Positions 45,089-55,556 are shown, counted from the first letter of the stretch. The stretch is 64,000 nt of DNA from DUML01 sp050949905 (GCA_050949905.1 JBMNGP010000006.1:248001-312000), one strand, 5' to 3'. Translations and numbers: made by a program. Notes: generated by a model from the sequence alone, not told the origin.

Positions 45089-45679
45089 CTATCTCTGAAT
45101 GTCATATTCAATGAGATAATGACCTTCATAGATATCATCAGTTTCAATCACCAGGCTCGGATAAGTAATAACGGTCGCGACTATAGCATCCTTGGCGGGT
45201 TTTTGGTAACTAACCACCGCGGTAAGAGTCCCGTCCCCTAGTTTTAATTCTTGCAGTTCAATCCCATAACCGGCCGAAGATTGTTGTCCCATAGTCAATA
45301 CCAGGTAGGTTCGATTATTAACATTAAAAGCCTGCTGGGTCTCCTTAGCTCTGTTTTCTTCCAGATACTTGCTTATTTCCTCCGGGTAATTCTCGGTAAG
45401 AATTCGGGCTTTCACCCCGTCCCACTGCTGAAGTTCGCCTTCTACCGCATCCTGGCCTCCTGCACCGGAGCCGGCGGGTGTATTCTCTTCTTGACCTGTT
45501 GGACCGTTATCCATAGGATTATTACCTTCTTGGCCTGCGGCGCTGTTACCAGCATTGTCGCTACTATGTGTATCGGGAGTAGCCTTAGGCGCTTTGCCGC
45601 CGGGAGAACAGCCCAACAAAGAAAAGCCTACTAGAATACAAAGAATTGTCACTAAAGTAACTTGAGATATCTTCTTCAT
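45089..45679 (-). CDS. Lipoprotein with PrcB C-terminal domain
   Basis: 196 residues. The signal peptide ends in a lipobox, SLLGC (Cys 24), so the protein should be lipidated and surface-anchored. A low-complexity linker rich in Asn, Gly, Gln and Pro follows (about 30-80). The C-terminal part resembles the PrcB domain of Treponema protease complexes: YLVLTMGQQSSAGYGIEL and VITYPSLVIE. Its function is not established. It is transcribed alone, convergent with the pyrP direction. Confidence 0.8.
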   Translation of the reverse strand: MKKISQVTLVTILCILVGFSLLGCSPGGKAPKATPDTHSSDNAGNSAAGQEGNNPMDNGPTGQEENTPAGSGAGGQDAVEGELQQWDGVKARILTENYPEEISKYLEENRAKETQQAFNVNNRTYLVLTMGQQSSAGYGIELQELKLGDGTLTAVVSYQKPAKDAIVATVITYPSLVIETDDIYEGHYLIEYDIQR

Positions 45680-45881
45680 TCTTAACCCTCCAAAAAGAAT
45701 GGGATTTGCTTCTAAGTGCAGAGAGGGGATTTTGTTCCATTAAAAGAGCTAATTGCATTCTGAAGTTTTTTCTTAATTCTATAGACGGAATAATTATTTC
45801 TAATCTAACGACTTCTGACCGGCTTTAGGATAATTTTTTTCCTAGTATCAATTCGGACAGAAAGTAACTATAATTATTGTT

Positions 45882-47171
45882 ATGAAAATACACCGGAAAG
45901 GTCTAATGCCCATGCTGATCTTAATGAAGATGCTCTTGGTTTTAGCTTTAATGGTTATCCTCTTAAAAAGGAAAATGCCCTTTGGCAATGCCATGCTGGT
46001 GGCGACCTTATTTCTTTTTGTACTTACTCAGCCTACCATCAGCAACCTGGCTAATGCCTCCTTGAAAACAATTTCCAGACCTGGCACCTGGTTTATGCTA
46101 TTTACACTTTACTTTGTGATGTGTTTGGAATATTTACTGCGAACCAGCGGCATTCTCCAAAGCTTTACGGCAGCAGCCCGCAGACTGTTTGGCAGCGATC
46201 GCGTTCTCCTTGGCTTTATGCCGGCTTTTTTAGGATTTCTTCCCTCGGTGGGCGGAGCAATATTCTCAGCACCCTTAGTTAAAGAAGCAGCTAAAAACTA
46301 TCGTTTATCACCGGAAAGACTGACTGCTATTAACTACTGGTTCCGCCATATATGGGAGTATTCCAATCCAATCGTACCCGCCCTTCTGCTGGCTAGTGAA
46401 ATAACCGGTATGCCGGTCGGCACCCTGGCCGGTAAAATGTTTGCTTTTACTGTAGCTTCCGCCGTTATAGGAATTTTTGTCCTTCTCTTGGGCAAACCCT
46501 ACCGCCAACCGGCTGCGGCGGATGCGGATAATCTTTCTCAGACCTCGGGCCTAACGGCCGATACCCCACCAAAGACAACGAGTATTAATGTCAAAACAGC
46601 TGTCCGCAGTATCCTCCTGGCTGCCGGGCCGATTGCTGCCAATCTTATCTTAGTGGTATTCTTTAAGATGAATACCGCCTTGTCCATGGCTCTGGTCCTG
46701 GGTGGAATGGCAGTCATCCTCAAAATGAATTTATCTAGGGTTAAAGACATCTTGTTTTCCGCCTATGACTTTCATATGCTTTGGAGTGCTTTATCTATTA
46801 TCTTTTTTCAACAAATGCTGGAAAATACCGGAACCATCGCTCAAATTGTCACCGTCTTTGAGAGCTCCGGAATTCCCCCTGCCGCCATTATCTGGATTAC
46901 AGCCTTTGTTGTCGGCTTGCTGGTCGGCAGCCCCCAGGGTTTTGTGGCCGTGGCCTTACCCTTGGTTGCTGTCCTGTCTCCAGGAAATATAGATGTCATC
47001 GCCATGACTTATATCGCCGGGGTTTTTGGAACCATGGCCTCACCTGCTCATCTTTGCCAGATAGTGTCCTACCAATATTTCCAAGCAGACTTTCTCAAGT
47101 CCCTCCTGCCAATAATATTCATGGAATTTCTAATGGTTGGCTTTGCTATTGTTTATATCTATCTGATCTGA
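45882..47171 (+). CDS. DUF401 family integral membrane protein
   Basis: About 429 residues with around 11 membrane helices. It matches the DUF401/TIGR00529 family of conserved membrane proteins related to gluconate- or C4-type permeases. Segments such as LGFLPSVGGAIFSAPLVKEA, FRHIWEYSNPIVPALLLA and GVFGTMASPAHLCQ are typical. Its substrate is unknown. The start could be the ATG at 45882 or one at 45912. A strong terminator follows it. Confidence 0.85.
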   Translation: MKIHRKGLMPMLILMKMLLVLALMVILLKRKMPFGNAMLVATLFLFVLTQPTISNLANASLKTISRPGTWFMLFTLYFVMCLEYLLRTSGILQSFTAAARRLFGSDRVLLGFMPAFLGFLPSVGGAIFSAPLVKEAAKNYRLSPERLTAINYWFRHIWEYSNPIVPALLLASEITGMPVGTLAGKMFAFTVASAVIGIFVLLLGKPYRQPAAADADNLSQTSGLTADTPPKTTSINVKTAVRSILLAAGPIAANLILVVFFKMNTALSMALVLGGMAVILKMNLSRVKDILFSAYDFHMLWSALSIIFFQQMLENTGTIAQIVTVFESSGIPPAAIIWITAFVVGLLVGSPQGFVAVALPLVAVLSPGNIDVIAMTYIAGVFGTMASPAHLCQIVSYQYFQADFLKSLLPIIFMEFLMVGFAIVYIYLI

Positions 47172-47190
47172 TTTATGATCTTAGTCTTTT

Positions 47191-47226
47191 TACCCTGGCA
47201 ATAGTTACAACTTTGCCAGGGTTTTT
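47191..47226 (+). terminator. Terminator after DUF401 gene
   Basis: ACCCTGGCAA (47191-47200) pairs with TTTGCCAGGGT (47211-47221), followed by TTTTTT. Confidence 0.9.
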
Positions 47227-47288
47227 TAATTAGGTTTTGTTAAAATCCTGATTTTTCATGAGCGGAGTATTGATTAATACATTAGGGT

Positions 47289-49378
47289 TTAATCATTACC
47301 AGCCTGCACAGTTGCTCTTATGTATTCTTTTTCCTTAGGGGTGAAATGAAATTGTTCCAAGATATAATTATCCAAATCCGAGAAATCTTCTTCCTCTTTT
47401 AAAACCTTATCCACCAGGTTAACAATAGTCTCTAAGACTGAACTATCCCAGAGCGGAAGCGGTAGCTGTTCCAAGTCTCCCCGCAGGATCTTTAAAGCAT
47501 GAAACTTTTTCATGTAAATGAAAGCATAGAGGCTGCTGTTAAATAAGGCCAGAATGGCTTTTAAGGGATAATTCACCTTAGGTATCAGAATATTGGCGCT
47601 ATTTAAGGTCAGGCTTCCCTGATCATCGTAAGCAAAAACCGGAGTTCTGGAGATAAATTTGTAAATCAGTTTTTCTTTAGCCCTGTATTTGTGTACCGGC
47701 GCCACCTGCTGGAATAATTGCGGCCTGAACTGAATATAAGTACTGGCTTTTTTCAGCCTGAAAGCTGAAACATCCGAGCCTTTATAGATTGGCTCGCAGC
47801 CTGCAGCAGGCTCAGCCAGCAAAAATCTGCCATTATCCCCCGTAACAATCCCTAAAGCCCAATCAGCCTTACCTTCCAGCGTTATATGTTTGGTTTCATA
47901 GACTTTGCTCAGCATTATTTCGTCCTGGCTATTGAGGTAAACATCAAAAACAAATCCTTTATTCCTGGAAAATCTATTTTGGGCAACATAATATTGGGCT
48001 CCTGACCTACAGATCATAACCATCTCCTGGCCATCCGGCTTTCTTTGCTGGAGATCGAGGCGAATAACCGAGGATAAGACGTTTTGAAATTTTTTCCCTA
48101 GACAGTCTATTCTCTTAATTCGGCAGTTTTCCAGGATATACTTTCTGATATCGGCGTGCCGGCGAATATGAAGAATTGATTCCGGCAGGATAAAGGATAA
48201 AGTGCCGCCGTCTTTTAACAATTTCAGGCTTATTAATAAAAAATAAGTAAAAGATTCATCCGAACTAATACCCGGAAACTCTGCTCTTGAGTTTGGCCGC
48301 GACAGCCTTTTCAATCCCCGCCCCCCAGGGAGGATTGGTTATCAGCAAATCAAAGTAACCCCTATAGTCATGCTCTGCCTGAGGCTGATAGGCTAAATCC
48401 TTAAGGGTATTCAAGGACATAAACTTGAGGGCTGAAATCCTGGGGATATTTAAGCAGTAAATTGATTCTGGCAATCCGCACCGCTAGCCATCAATATCCA
48501 GCCCAAAAAGATTCCGGGGCTCTTCCAGGTAGTCAGCACAAGCTAAAAGGAACTGTCCCGTCCCACAGCAGGGATCAAGTACTTTTTGCCTAGGTAAAAG
48601 AGTATCGCTCACCATCCCAAGAACCAGCTCCGGAGGCGTAAAATATGAGCCTAGCCTGGCCTTGCGTCCCTCCTGCAGCAAGGATTGGTAAATAACACCC
48701 AAAACATCTCTTTCTTCAGGCAAAGGATAGTTCCAGAGATATGCCAAGTCCTTACTGCTTATGAGGCTAGCCCATTCTATCTCCCCTAATTGTTCTTGGT
48801 CAGACTCCTTACCGGGCTTTCGCAAGTTTCCCCTTTGAGGTTCGCCCAATTCCTTTCTTCTTGCCGGTCTTTCTTCCAACTTGCTAGGCCTGCATGCTTC
48901 CAGGGTTCTTGCATTTACTATTTCCCTGATAAAATCATGCATTTCCGCATAAACAGCTCGGCGGCAAAAATGTTCCGGACGTAAAGGGCTAAGTTCCCTG
49001 CTGCTAGGCACCTGCAAATCGCCGCTGCGGGAAAATAAATTTAAGGCCAGCACAAAAATAGCCATCCTGATATTAATTCCCTCGCTCCTTAATATATTCG
49101 CTTAACCGGTTAAGCCGGAGAAGATTATCCTCATTTTTGAGGTACTCAACCGGCAGGAATGTCTTGGCGGCCTGAGCCTTATTGGCCCTTCTTCTGAGCC
49201 GGTCGATTTTCCCGGCAGCCAGAGCCTCTTTGAGCATTAAAATATCAACTTTAAGAAACTGTTTTCCCTTGTCATCAACCGGCCCCAGATATCCATGCCG
49301 AATCCAGTTGCGGATCGTGGCTTGGGAAATTCCTAAAAGCTCCGCAGTTTGAGCCCAATTAATTTTTTCTTCCGACAT
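47289..49378 (-). pseudogene. HTH/N6-adenine DNA methylase, broken by frameshifts
   Basis: Four neighbouring minus-strand frames look like one original gene of about 695 codons. Frame 49378-49073 has a MerR-like helix-turn-helix (LLGISQATIRNWIRHGYLGP). Frame 49065-48484 starts the N6-adenine methylase: GSYFTPPELVLGMV and VLDPCCGTGQFLLA (motif I). A short frame gives DLLITNPPWGAG (catalytic NPPW motif IV). The last frame continues the fold and ends with a TaqI-like target-recognition part. Joining needs one base removed near 49079-49081, one added near 48488, and one removed near 48415-48423 and near 48276-48278. No restriction gene is adjacent. It may be a decaying orphan methylase, or the breaks may be sequence errors. 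An HTH and a separate methylase gene is an alternative reading. Confidence 0.75.
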
Positions 49379-49447
49379 CTCTTCACCTATAATGTCCTTG
49401 GCAACCTGTACTCTGTTCCTAGTATAAAGATGAATCCTTCACTTAAT

Positions 49448-50744
49448 TTACCTTTTCAGCCCTTTAACCCCGATATCCGTCCGGTAATGGGCTTCGGAAA
49501 AATCTATTCGGGCTATAAGATTATAGACTTTATCTCTGGCCTGGGCCAAGGATTCTCCCCGGGCCGTAACTCCCAATACTCTGCCGCCTGCACTTAAAAG
49601 CTTGTTATTACGCATTTCGGTGCCGGCATGGAATATCACTTGATCCTCTTCCTCAAAGGCGGGAAGGGAGATGGGTATTCCCCGGCGGTAATTCCCCGGA
49701 TAGCCTGGGGAAGCCATAACAACACAAACTGCCGTATCCCGAAACCATTCGATCTTCATGCCCTCCAGCCTGCCCTCAGTACAGGCCTCCAAAATGGGAA
49801 GAAGGTCGGACTTAAGCAGCATCATAACCACTTGGGCTTCCGGATCACCGAAACGAACATTATACTCCAGGACCCTTGGCCCCTCAGCAGTAATCATCAG
49901 CCCCAGAAACAGCACTCCGGTAAAAGGTGTGCCTCTTTGCCGCATTACATCCAGGGTCGGCTGGGCAATGGATTTCATTACTTCTTCTTCCAATTCTTTA
50001 GTCCAGAAAGGCGGGGGGCTGTAAGTACCCATTCCCCCGGTATTTAAACCTAAATCGCCGTTTAAGGCTCTTTTATGATCCTGGACCGCAACCATGGGAA
50101 TTGCCGTCTTACCGTCACAAAAGCACAGGAGGCTGACTTCCTGCCCCTCCAGATACTCTTCGATAACTACCTGGTCACCGGCCGAACCGAAGGCACCGCC
50201 CATAATCTTGGCCAAACCCTCAACCGCTTCCTCGAATAAGATTGGCCACGATCACCCCTTTGCCTGCCGCCAGCCCATCAGCCTTAATCACGATGGGTGC
50301 TCCCTTTTGGCCAAGGTAAGCCCTGGCTTCCTCCTGAGAAGTAAAAGTACGGTAACGAGCCGTCGGCACCTTAGCTTCATCCATCACTGCTTTAGCAAAG
50401 GCTTTGCTGCTCTCCAACTTGGCGGCTTCCTTACTAGGGCCAAAAATTTTCAGCCCTGCCGCCCGAAAACTGTCTACTATTCCTAAACTCAGCGGCTCTT
50501 CCGGCCCGACTAAGGTTAAGTCAATTGCTTTGTCTTTGGCAAAACGAACCAGCCCACTGATATCAGTCGCCGGAATCGGTACATTCCATTTCGCTGTTCC
50601 GGCGTTACCCGGCGCGACGAACAATTCCGCACAGAGTGGGCTTTGAGCAATCTTCCAAGCCAGGGCATGCTCCCTGCCTCCCGAACCTACCAGCATAATT
50701 TTTTTCTTATCCTCCGCCCCTTGAGGAGAAACATGACCGGTCAT
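49448..50744 (-). pseudogene. purD: Phosphoribosylamine-glycine ligase, one frameshift
   Basis: GAR synthetase, second step of purine synthesis. The first frame (50744-50220) covers IMLVGSGGREHALAWKIA to GLAAGKGVIVANLI and then hits TGA. The second frame (50215-49448) continues with AKIMGGAFGSAGDQVVIEE, DHKRALNGDLGLNTGGMG and EYNVRFGDPEAQV. Removing one base near 50234 (plus strand G) gives an uninterrupted 431-residue protein with NLIEEAVEGLAKIM at the join, which aligns in length with B. subtilis PurD. Both halves are otherwise intact. It is the last gene of the pur operon. The start is the ATG at 50744 with a 13-residue N-terminal extension. Confidence 0.88.
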
Positions 50745-50771
50745 GGGCTTACCACCTCATATTTTTATTAT

Positions 50772-52313
50772 TTAATGTTTAAAATGCCTTCTCCCGGTAA
50801 AGACCAGGATAATTCCCAAGCGGTCCGCAGCCTCAATAACTTCCTGGTCTTTAATTGATCCTCCCGGCTGGACAATAGCTTTAATGCCAAATTGGGAAGC
50901 AAGTTCAACTGAATCCGGGAAGGGGAAGAAAGCATCGGAAGCAAGGTAAGCCCCTTGAGCTTTAGCGCCGGCTTGCTCTAAAGCAATTTTAGCCGACCCT
51001 ACCCTGTTCATTTGGCCTGCCCCCACTCCAAAGACCTGATTTTGGCCGGCAACCACAATGGCATTTGATTTGACATGTTTGCATACTTTCCAGGCGAATT
51101 CCATTTCTGCCAGATCATCCTCCGTCGGCTGCAAGCGGGAGACTGTTTGCCACCTACTGCTTGGTGTTATCCCTTGGTCCTCTTCCTGAACCAGAAAACC
51201 ACCATTAACTGTCCTCACTTTAAAGCCCCGTGTCTTACAGCACTCTTCCCGGCCAACAGTAAAAAGGCGGAGGTTGGTTTTGGCAGCCATAATCTCCTGC
51301 GCCTTGGTTGTAAAATCAGGAGCAACAATAACTTCATAAAATCGATTTTTGATAGCTTCGGCAGTCACTTCATCAACTACCCGGTTAAAGGCAATAATAC
51401 CCCCGAAGGCCGATACCGGGTCAGCCGCAAGTGCCTTCTCATAAGCTTCTAAAACGGATTGGCCCAAGGCAACCCCGCAAGGGTTGGTATGTTTAATAAC
51501 AACACAGGCAGTGTCCTCAAATTCGGATACAATTTCCCAAGCAGCATCCATATCCATCCAATTATTATAAGACAATTCTTTACCCTGCAGCTGCCGCCCA
51601 TAAGCTAAAGTTCCTTTACCGGCCTCCGGATCGGCATAGAAAGCCGCTTTCTGTCCGGGGTTTTCGCCATAGCGTAAATCCTGAACCTTAGTAGCCGTAA
51701 GCCTTAAGTTTTGGGGGAAGAAAATTTCAGTATCCAGCTGGCCTTCCAAATAACCGGCTATTAAGCGGTCATATTCGGCGGTATGAGCAAAGGCCTCAGC
51801 CGCCAACTTTTTCCTTAACGCCAATGACACTGTCCCGTTCTCTTCTATACTTTGGAGAATTTCCCCATAATTAAGGGGATTGACAACAATAGTAACCCTG
51901 GTATGGTTTTTAGCAGCCGCTCTGACCATAGTTGGCCCGCCAATATCGATATTTTCCAGCGCTTCTTCCAGGGTAACGCTTTCTTTAGCAATTGTTTCCC
52001 GGAAGGGATAAAGGTTGACACAAACCAAATCAATAAGATCAATGCCTGAGTCCTTACACTGCGCCAAATGTTCAGCGGTGTCTCTAGCCAAGATTCCGCC
52101 GTGTATCTTGGGGTGTAACGTCTTGACCCTCCCGTCGAGAATTTCCGGAAAACCGGTAATCTCGCTCACATAGGTCACCGGAATACCCGCTTCATCCAAG
52201 ACTTTAAAAGTCCCGCCGGTAGAGATTAAGTCAAATCCTACTCGAACCAAACCCTTAGCGAATTCCACCAAGCCCGTTTTATCCGAGACACTGAGAATAG
52301 CTTTTTTTCCCAT
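50772..52313 (-). CDS. purH: Bifunctional AICAR formyltransferase/IMP cyclohydrolase
   Basis: Catalyses the last two steps of IMP synthesis. 513 residues. The N-terminal MGS-like cyclohydrolase domain shows SVSDKTGLVEFAKGLV and STGGTFKVL. The C-terminal formyltransferase has the catalytic Lys-His in VIKHTNPCGVA and SDAFFPFPDSVELA. It lies between purN and purD in the usual order, and its reading frame is intact. Confidence 0.98.
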   Translation of the reverse strand: MGKKAILSVSDKTGLVEFAKGLVRVGFDLISTGGTFKVLDEAGIPVTYVSEITGFPEILDGRVKTLHPKIHGGILARDTAEHLAQCKDSGIDLIDLVCVNLYPFRETIAKESVTLEEALENIDIGGPTMVRAAAKNHTRVTIVVNPLNYGEILQSIEENGTVSLALRKKLAAEAFAHTAEYDRLIAGYLEGQLDTEIFFPQNLRLTATKVQDLRYGENPGQKAAFYADPEAGKGTLAYGRQLQGKELSYNNWMDMDAAWEIVSEFEDTACVVIKHTNPCGVALGQSVLEAYEKALAADPVSAFGGIIAFNRVVDEVTAEAIKNRFYEVIVAPDFTTKAQEIMAAKTNLRLFTVGREECCKTRGFKVRTVNGGFLVQEEDQGITPSSRWQTVSRLQPTEDDLAEMEFAWKVCKHVKSNAIVVAGQNQVFGVGAGQMNRVGSAKIALEQAGAKAQGAYLASDAFFPFPDSVELASQFGIKAIVQPGGSIKDQEVIEAADRLGIILVFTGRRHFKH

Positions 52314-52401
52314 TTGTTATCCCTCCATTAATCCCTATAAATAATCTACCATAGTATCAGCCAACCCGCCGGCGATGCTGTCTTCTTCCCTTTTCTCTTG
52401 T

Positions 52402-53010
52402 TTAGGCGTGCCTTAGGATGGTTACTTTGCGCCCCAGGCACTTAATTTTGCCCAAGGCAATCAATCTAATTGCTTCCGGATAAATCTTATGTTCAACCTG
52501 TAAGATCCGCTGCTCTAAAGTTTCCACGGTATCTTCTTCAAATACCGGCACCGCCTCCTGCAGAATAATAGGCCCAGTATCCATACCTTCATCGACAAAG
52601 TGCACTGTACAACCACTAACTTTCACTCCATATTCCAAAGCCTGGCGTTGAGCGTTTAAACCCGGAAAAGCAGGTAAAAGGGAAGGATGAATATTGACAA
52701 TTGAGCACTCGGCCTTATGGATGAAATGAGCACTTAAGACCTTCATGTATCCGGCTAAAACTAAGAGTTCCACGTCCAGCTCTTCCAGCCAGTTCAGGAT
52801 GTCTTCCTCTTGCGCAAGTTTATCGGGGTAATGCTCCCTGGGAAAAGCCCTGGTGGGAATTCCGGCCTGCTGAGCTCTGATAAGAGCCTGTGCTTTGCTA
52901 TTATCAGAACCAACCCCCATAAATTCCACAGGCAAAAAACCTTCTTGCCATTTATCGAGCAAAACCTGCAAGTTGCTGCCACGACCAGATGCCAATACCG
53001 CTACTTTCAT
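52402..53010 (-). CDS. purN: Phosphoribosylglycinamide formyltransferase
   Basis: Folate-dependent GAR transformylase. 202 residues. It shows LASGRGSNLQVLLD, the catalytic NIHPSLLPAFPG with the essential Asn-His pair, and HFVDEGMDTGPII with the catalytic Asp. The ATG overlaps the purM stop by four bases. Confidence 0.98.
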   Translation of the reverse strand: MKVAVLASGRGSNLQVLLDKWQEGFLPVEFMGVGSDNSKAQALIRAQQAGIPTRAFPREHYPDKLAQEEDILNWLEELDVELLVLAGYMKVLSAHFIHKAECSIVNIHPSLLPAFPGLNAQRQALEYGVKVSGCTVHFVDEGMDTGPIILQEAVPVFEEDTVETLEQRILQVEHKIYPEAIRLIALGKIKCLGRKVTILRHA

Positions 53011-54023
53011 ATATACCTCACTCCCTGACCCGGAATTATCCTCCCTATCTTGATAGCTTCTTCCTGATTGGCTTGCAGGATCTTTAAGACCTGTTGCTCA
53101 TCTTCAGGATGAACTATCACAATAAAGCCTATCCCCATATTAAAAGTTCTAAGCATCTCGGCTTGCATTATCTGCCCGCTTTCCTGCAATAAACGAAAGA
53201 TAGGAGGTACCTGCCAGCTTGCTGTATTAATCTCGACACCTAAGCCCGAAGGCAAGACGCGGGGAATATTCTCAGTCAGACCTCCACCGGTAATATGTAT
53301 CATTCCCGGTACTTTAACCCTTTCCAGAAGAGGAAGGATTTTACGGACATAAATTCTGGTAGGTGTAAGTAAGACATCACCCAAAGTACTGCCAAGTTCA
53401 GGCCAAAATTTTTCTAAAGAATAATCCTCAAATACTTTGCGCACTAGAGAATAGCCATTACTATGCAGGCCGCTCGAGAACAATCCTAGCAGGATATCCC
53501 CTTCCCGGATTAGAGAACCGTCAATCAATTTATCCCTGTTTACTACCCCCACCGCAAAACCGGCAATATCATACTCGTTTGGAGCGTAAAAGCCGGGCAT
53601 CTCGGCAGTTTCTCCCCCGATCAAAGCACAGCCCGCTTGTCGGCAGCCTTCGGCCACCCCCTCGACAATAGCTGCCACTCTCTCCGGAATTAATTTGCCA
53701 ACGGCTAGATAATCCAGAAAAAACAAAGGTTCTGCTCCCTGAACCAAAATATCGTTGACACACATCGCCACGGCATCTTGACCAATGGTATGATGTTTAT
53801 TCAATTGAAAAGCCAGGCGCAGTTTGGTTCCAACCCCGTCAGTCCCGGAAACCAGGACAGGATCAGGGTATTTGTCCAGGTCAAGGCTGAACAAACCGCC
53901 AAATCCGCCCAGCCCTCCCAGAACTCCGGGCCTGAAAGTGCTCAAAACAGCCGGTTTGATTCGTTCTACGACTTCATTGCCGGCCTGAATATCAACTCCG
54001 GCGTCTTTATAGGTATGCCCCAT
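53007..54023 (-). CDS. purM: Phosphoribosylformylglycinamidine cyclo-ligase
   Basis: AIR synthetase, step five of purine synthesis. 338 residues. N-terminal YKDAGVDIQAGNEVV, the SGTDGVGTKLRLA glycine-rich segment, IGGETAEMPGFY and ITGGGLTENIPRVL are typical. It overlaps purN by four bases at its end. It follows purF after about 120 bases. Confidence 0.98.
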   Translation of the reverse strand: MGHTYKDAGVDIQAGNEVVERIKPAVLSTFRPGVLGGLGGFGGLFSLDLDKYPDPVLVSGTDGVGTKLRLAFQLNKHHTIGQDAVAMCVNDILVQGAEPLFFLDYLAVGKLIPERVAAIVEGVAEGCRQAGCALIGGETAEMPGFYAPNEYDIAGFAVGVVNRDKLIDGSLIREGDILLGLFSSGLHSNGYSLVRKVFEDYSLEKFWPELGSTLGDVLLTPTRIYVRKILPLLERVKVPGMIHITGGGLTENIPRVLPSGLGVEINTASWQVPPIFRLLQESGQIMQAEMLRTFNMGIGFIVIVHPEDEQQVLKILQANQEEAIKIGRIIPGQGVRYI

Positions 54024-54146
54024 TATCCATCCCTCCTTGGCATAGCCTGATTTAACTTACCCCTTACACTCGCTCCTTGTTCTACAAATTAAGGCTACCT
54101 TGCTGCAGTCCTTTCACTGTTAAAACCTGCATTATTTAATGCTCCC

Positions 54147-55556
54147 TTAACTGGGTTTAATATCTAGATCCTCTTTAGTAATTTTTTGAGCTATAGCTAT
54201 CGGATAATTGCCGTTAAAACAAGCCAGGCAAACAGGATTATTACCCAGTGCCCTTTTCAACCCTTCCTCGGACAAATAATACAGCGTATCTGCACCGACA
54301 AACTTCCGGATCTCTTCTACGCTCATTTTATTGGCTACCAATGCTTCCCGCTCCGCCGTATCAATACCATAGTAACAAGAATAGCAAACCGGCGGGGAAC
54401 TGATCAGTAAATGGACTTCCTTAGCCCCACAGCTTTTTACCATTTCCACCAATTTGGAGCTGGTAGTCCCTCTGACAATTGAATCATCGATCATCACTAT
54501 TTTGCGTCCCCGGATAACTCTGGAGTTAGTATTCAGCTTTATCCTAACCGCAACTTCCCGCATCTCCTGGGTTGGCTGAATAAAAGTTCTGCCGACGTAT
54601 CTGTTCTTCAAAAGCCCCTCTTCGAAAGGCAACCCTAAAGCTTTGGCGTAGCCAATAGCTGCCGGTGTCCCGGAGTCCGGTACAGCTAAAACGACATCAC
54701 AGTCAATGGGACACTCCCGGGCTAATTCCACTCCCATCTGCCTACGGCTTTCCCAAACATTAAGATTATCCAATGTACTGTCCGGACGCGCGAAGTAAAT
54801 ATATTCAAACGAACAAAAAGCAGAATTTTCCTTAAGTGTTCCCCGCCGGGAATGCAAGCCTTCCTCATCAATTGTTACAACTTCGCCGGGTTCCACATCA
54901 CGCAGGAATTCAGCACCGATAGTATCAAGCGCCGCACTCTCGGAGGCCAAACAATAACGCCGGCCAAGGCGACCAATACATAGAGGCCTGATTCCAAAGG
55001 GATCACGAACGCCGATAATTTTGTCCTCAGCCATGATTAGCAGGGCATAAGCACCTTGCAGATCGATCATAGTCTTGATAATGGCATCTTCCAAACTATA
55101 CCTCCGATAGCGGGCAATCATATTCAGGATTACCTCACTGTCAATGGTTGTTTGAAAAACAGTTCCTTGACTGCCAAGTTCAGCCCTTAATTCCACCGCA
55201 TTAGCGAGGTTGCCGTTATGGGCTAAGGCAATCATACCCTTTTGAAAGTAAACAACCAAAGGCTGGGCATTGCTCAAAAGAGAAGAACCGGTTGTCGAAT
55301 AGCGGACATGGCCAATGGCCATTTTGCCTTGCAGGCCGCTTAATACTTCTGCCGAAAAGACCTCGGACACTAAGCCCATTCCTTTATAATGCTCGATTTT
55401 GCGTCCATCGGAAACAGCAATCCCGGCGCTTTCTTGTCCCCGGTGCTGTAAGGCATAAAGCCCATAATAAGTTAACTGGGCAACCTCTTGTTCAGGGGCA
55501 TAAATTCCGAAGACTCCACATTCCTCTTTAGGTTTATCAGCCGAGAGTATATCCAT
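54147..55556 (-). CDS. purF: Amidophosphoribosyltransferase
   Basis: First committed step of purine synthesis, making phosphoribosylamine from PRPP and glutamine. 469 residues. A 12-residue propeptide precedes the catalytic CGVFGIY cysteine (about Cys 13), as in B. subtilis. The PRPP motif is VMIDDSIVRGTTS. Cysteines in CPIDCD, VCYSCYYG and CLACFNG are consistent with the Bacillus-type [4Fe-4S] form that makes the enzyme oxygen-labile. Confidence 0.98.
   Translation of the reverse strand: MDILSADKPKEECGVFGIYAPEQEVAQLTYYGLYALQHRGQESAGIAVSDGRKIEHYKGMGLVSEVFSAEVLSGLQGKMAIGHVRYSTTGSSLLSNAQPLVVYFQKGMIALAHNGNLANAVELRAELGSQGTVFQTTIDSEVILNMIARYRRYSLEDAIIKTMIDLQGAYALLIMAEDKIIGVRDPFGIRPLCIGRLGRRYCLASESAALDTIGAEFLRDVEPGEVVTIDEEGLHSRRGTLKENSAFCSFEYIYFARPDSTLDNLNVWESRRQMGVELARECPIDCDVVLAVPDSGTPAAIGYAKALGLPFEEGLLKNRYVGRTFIQPTQEMREVAVRIKLNTNSRVIRGRKIVMIDDSIVRGTTSSKLVEMVKSCGAKEVHLLISSPPVCYSCYYGIDTAEREALVANKMSVEEIRKFVGADTLYYLSEEGLKRALGNNPVCLACFNGNYPIAIAQKITKEDLDIKPS

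Noticed and set aside
49628..50047. Plus-strand frame opposite purD
   Set aside because: Mirror frame of the PurD C-terminal half; no support.
50215..50240. TGA in purD as selenocysteine or read-through
   Set aside because: The protein continues in a different frame after the break, so read-through would not restore PurD.
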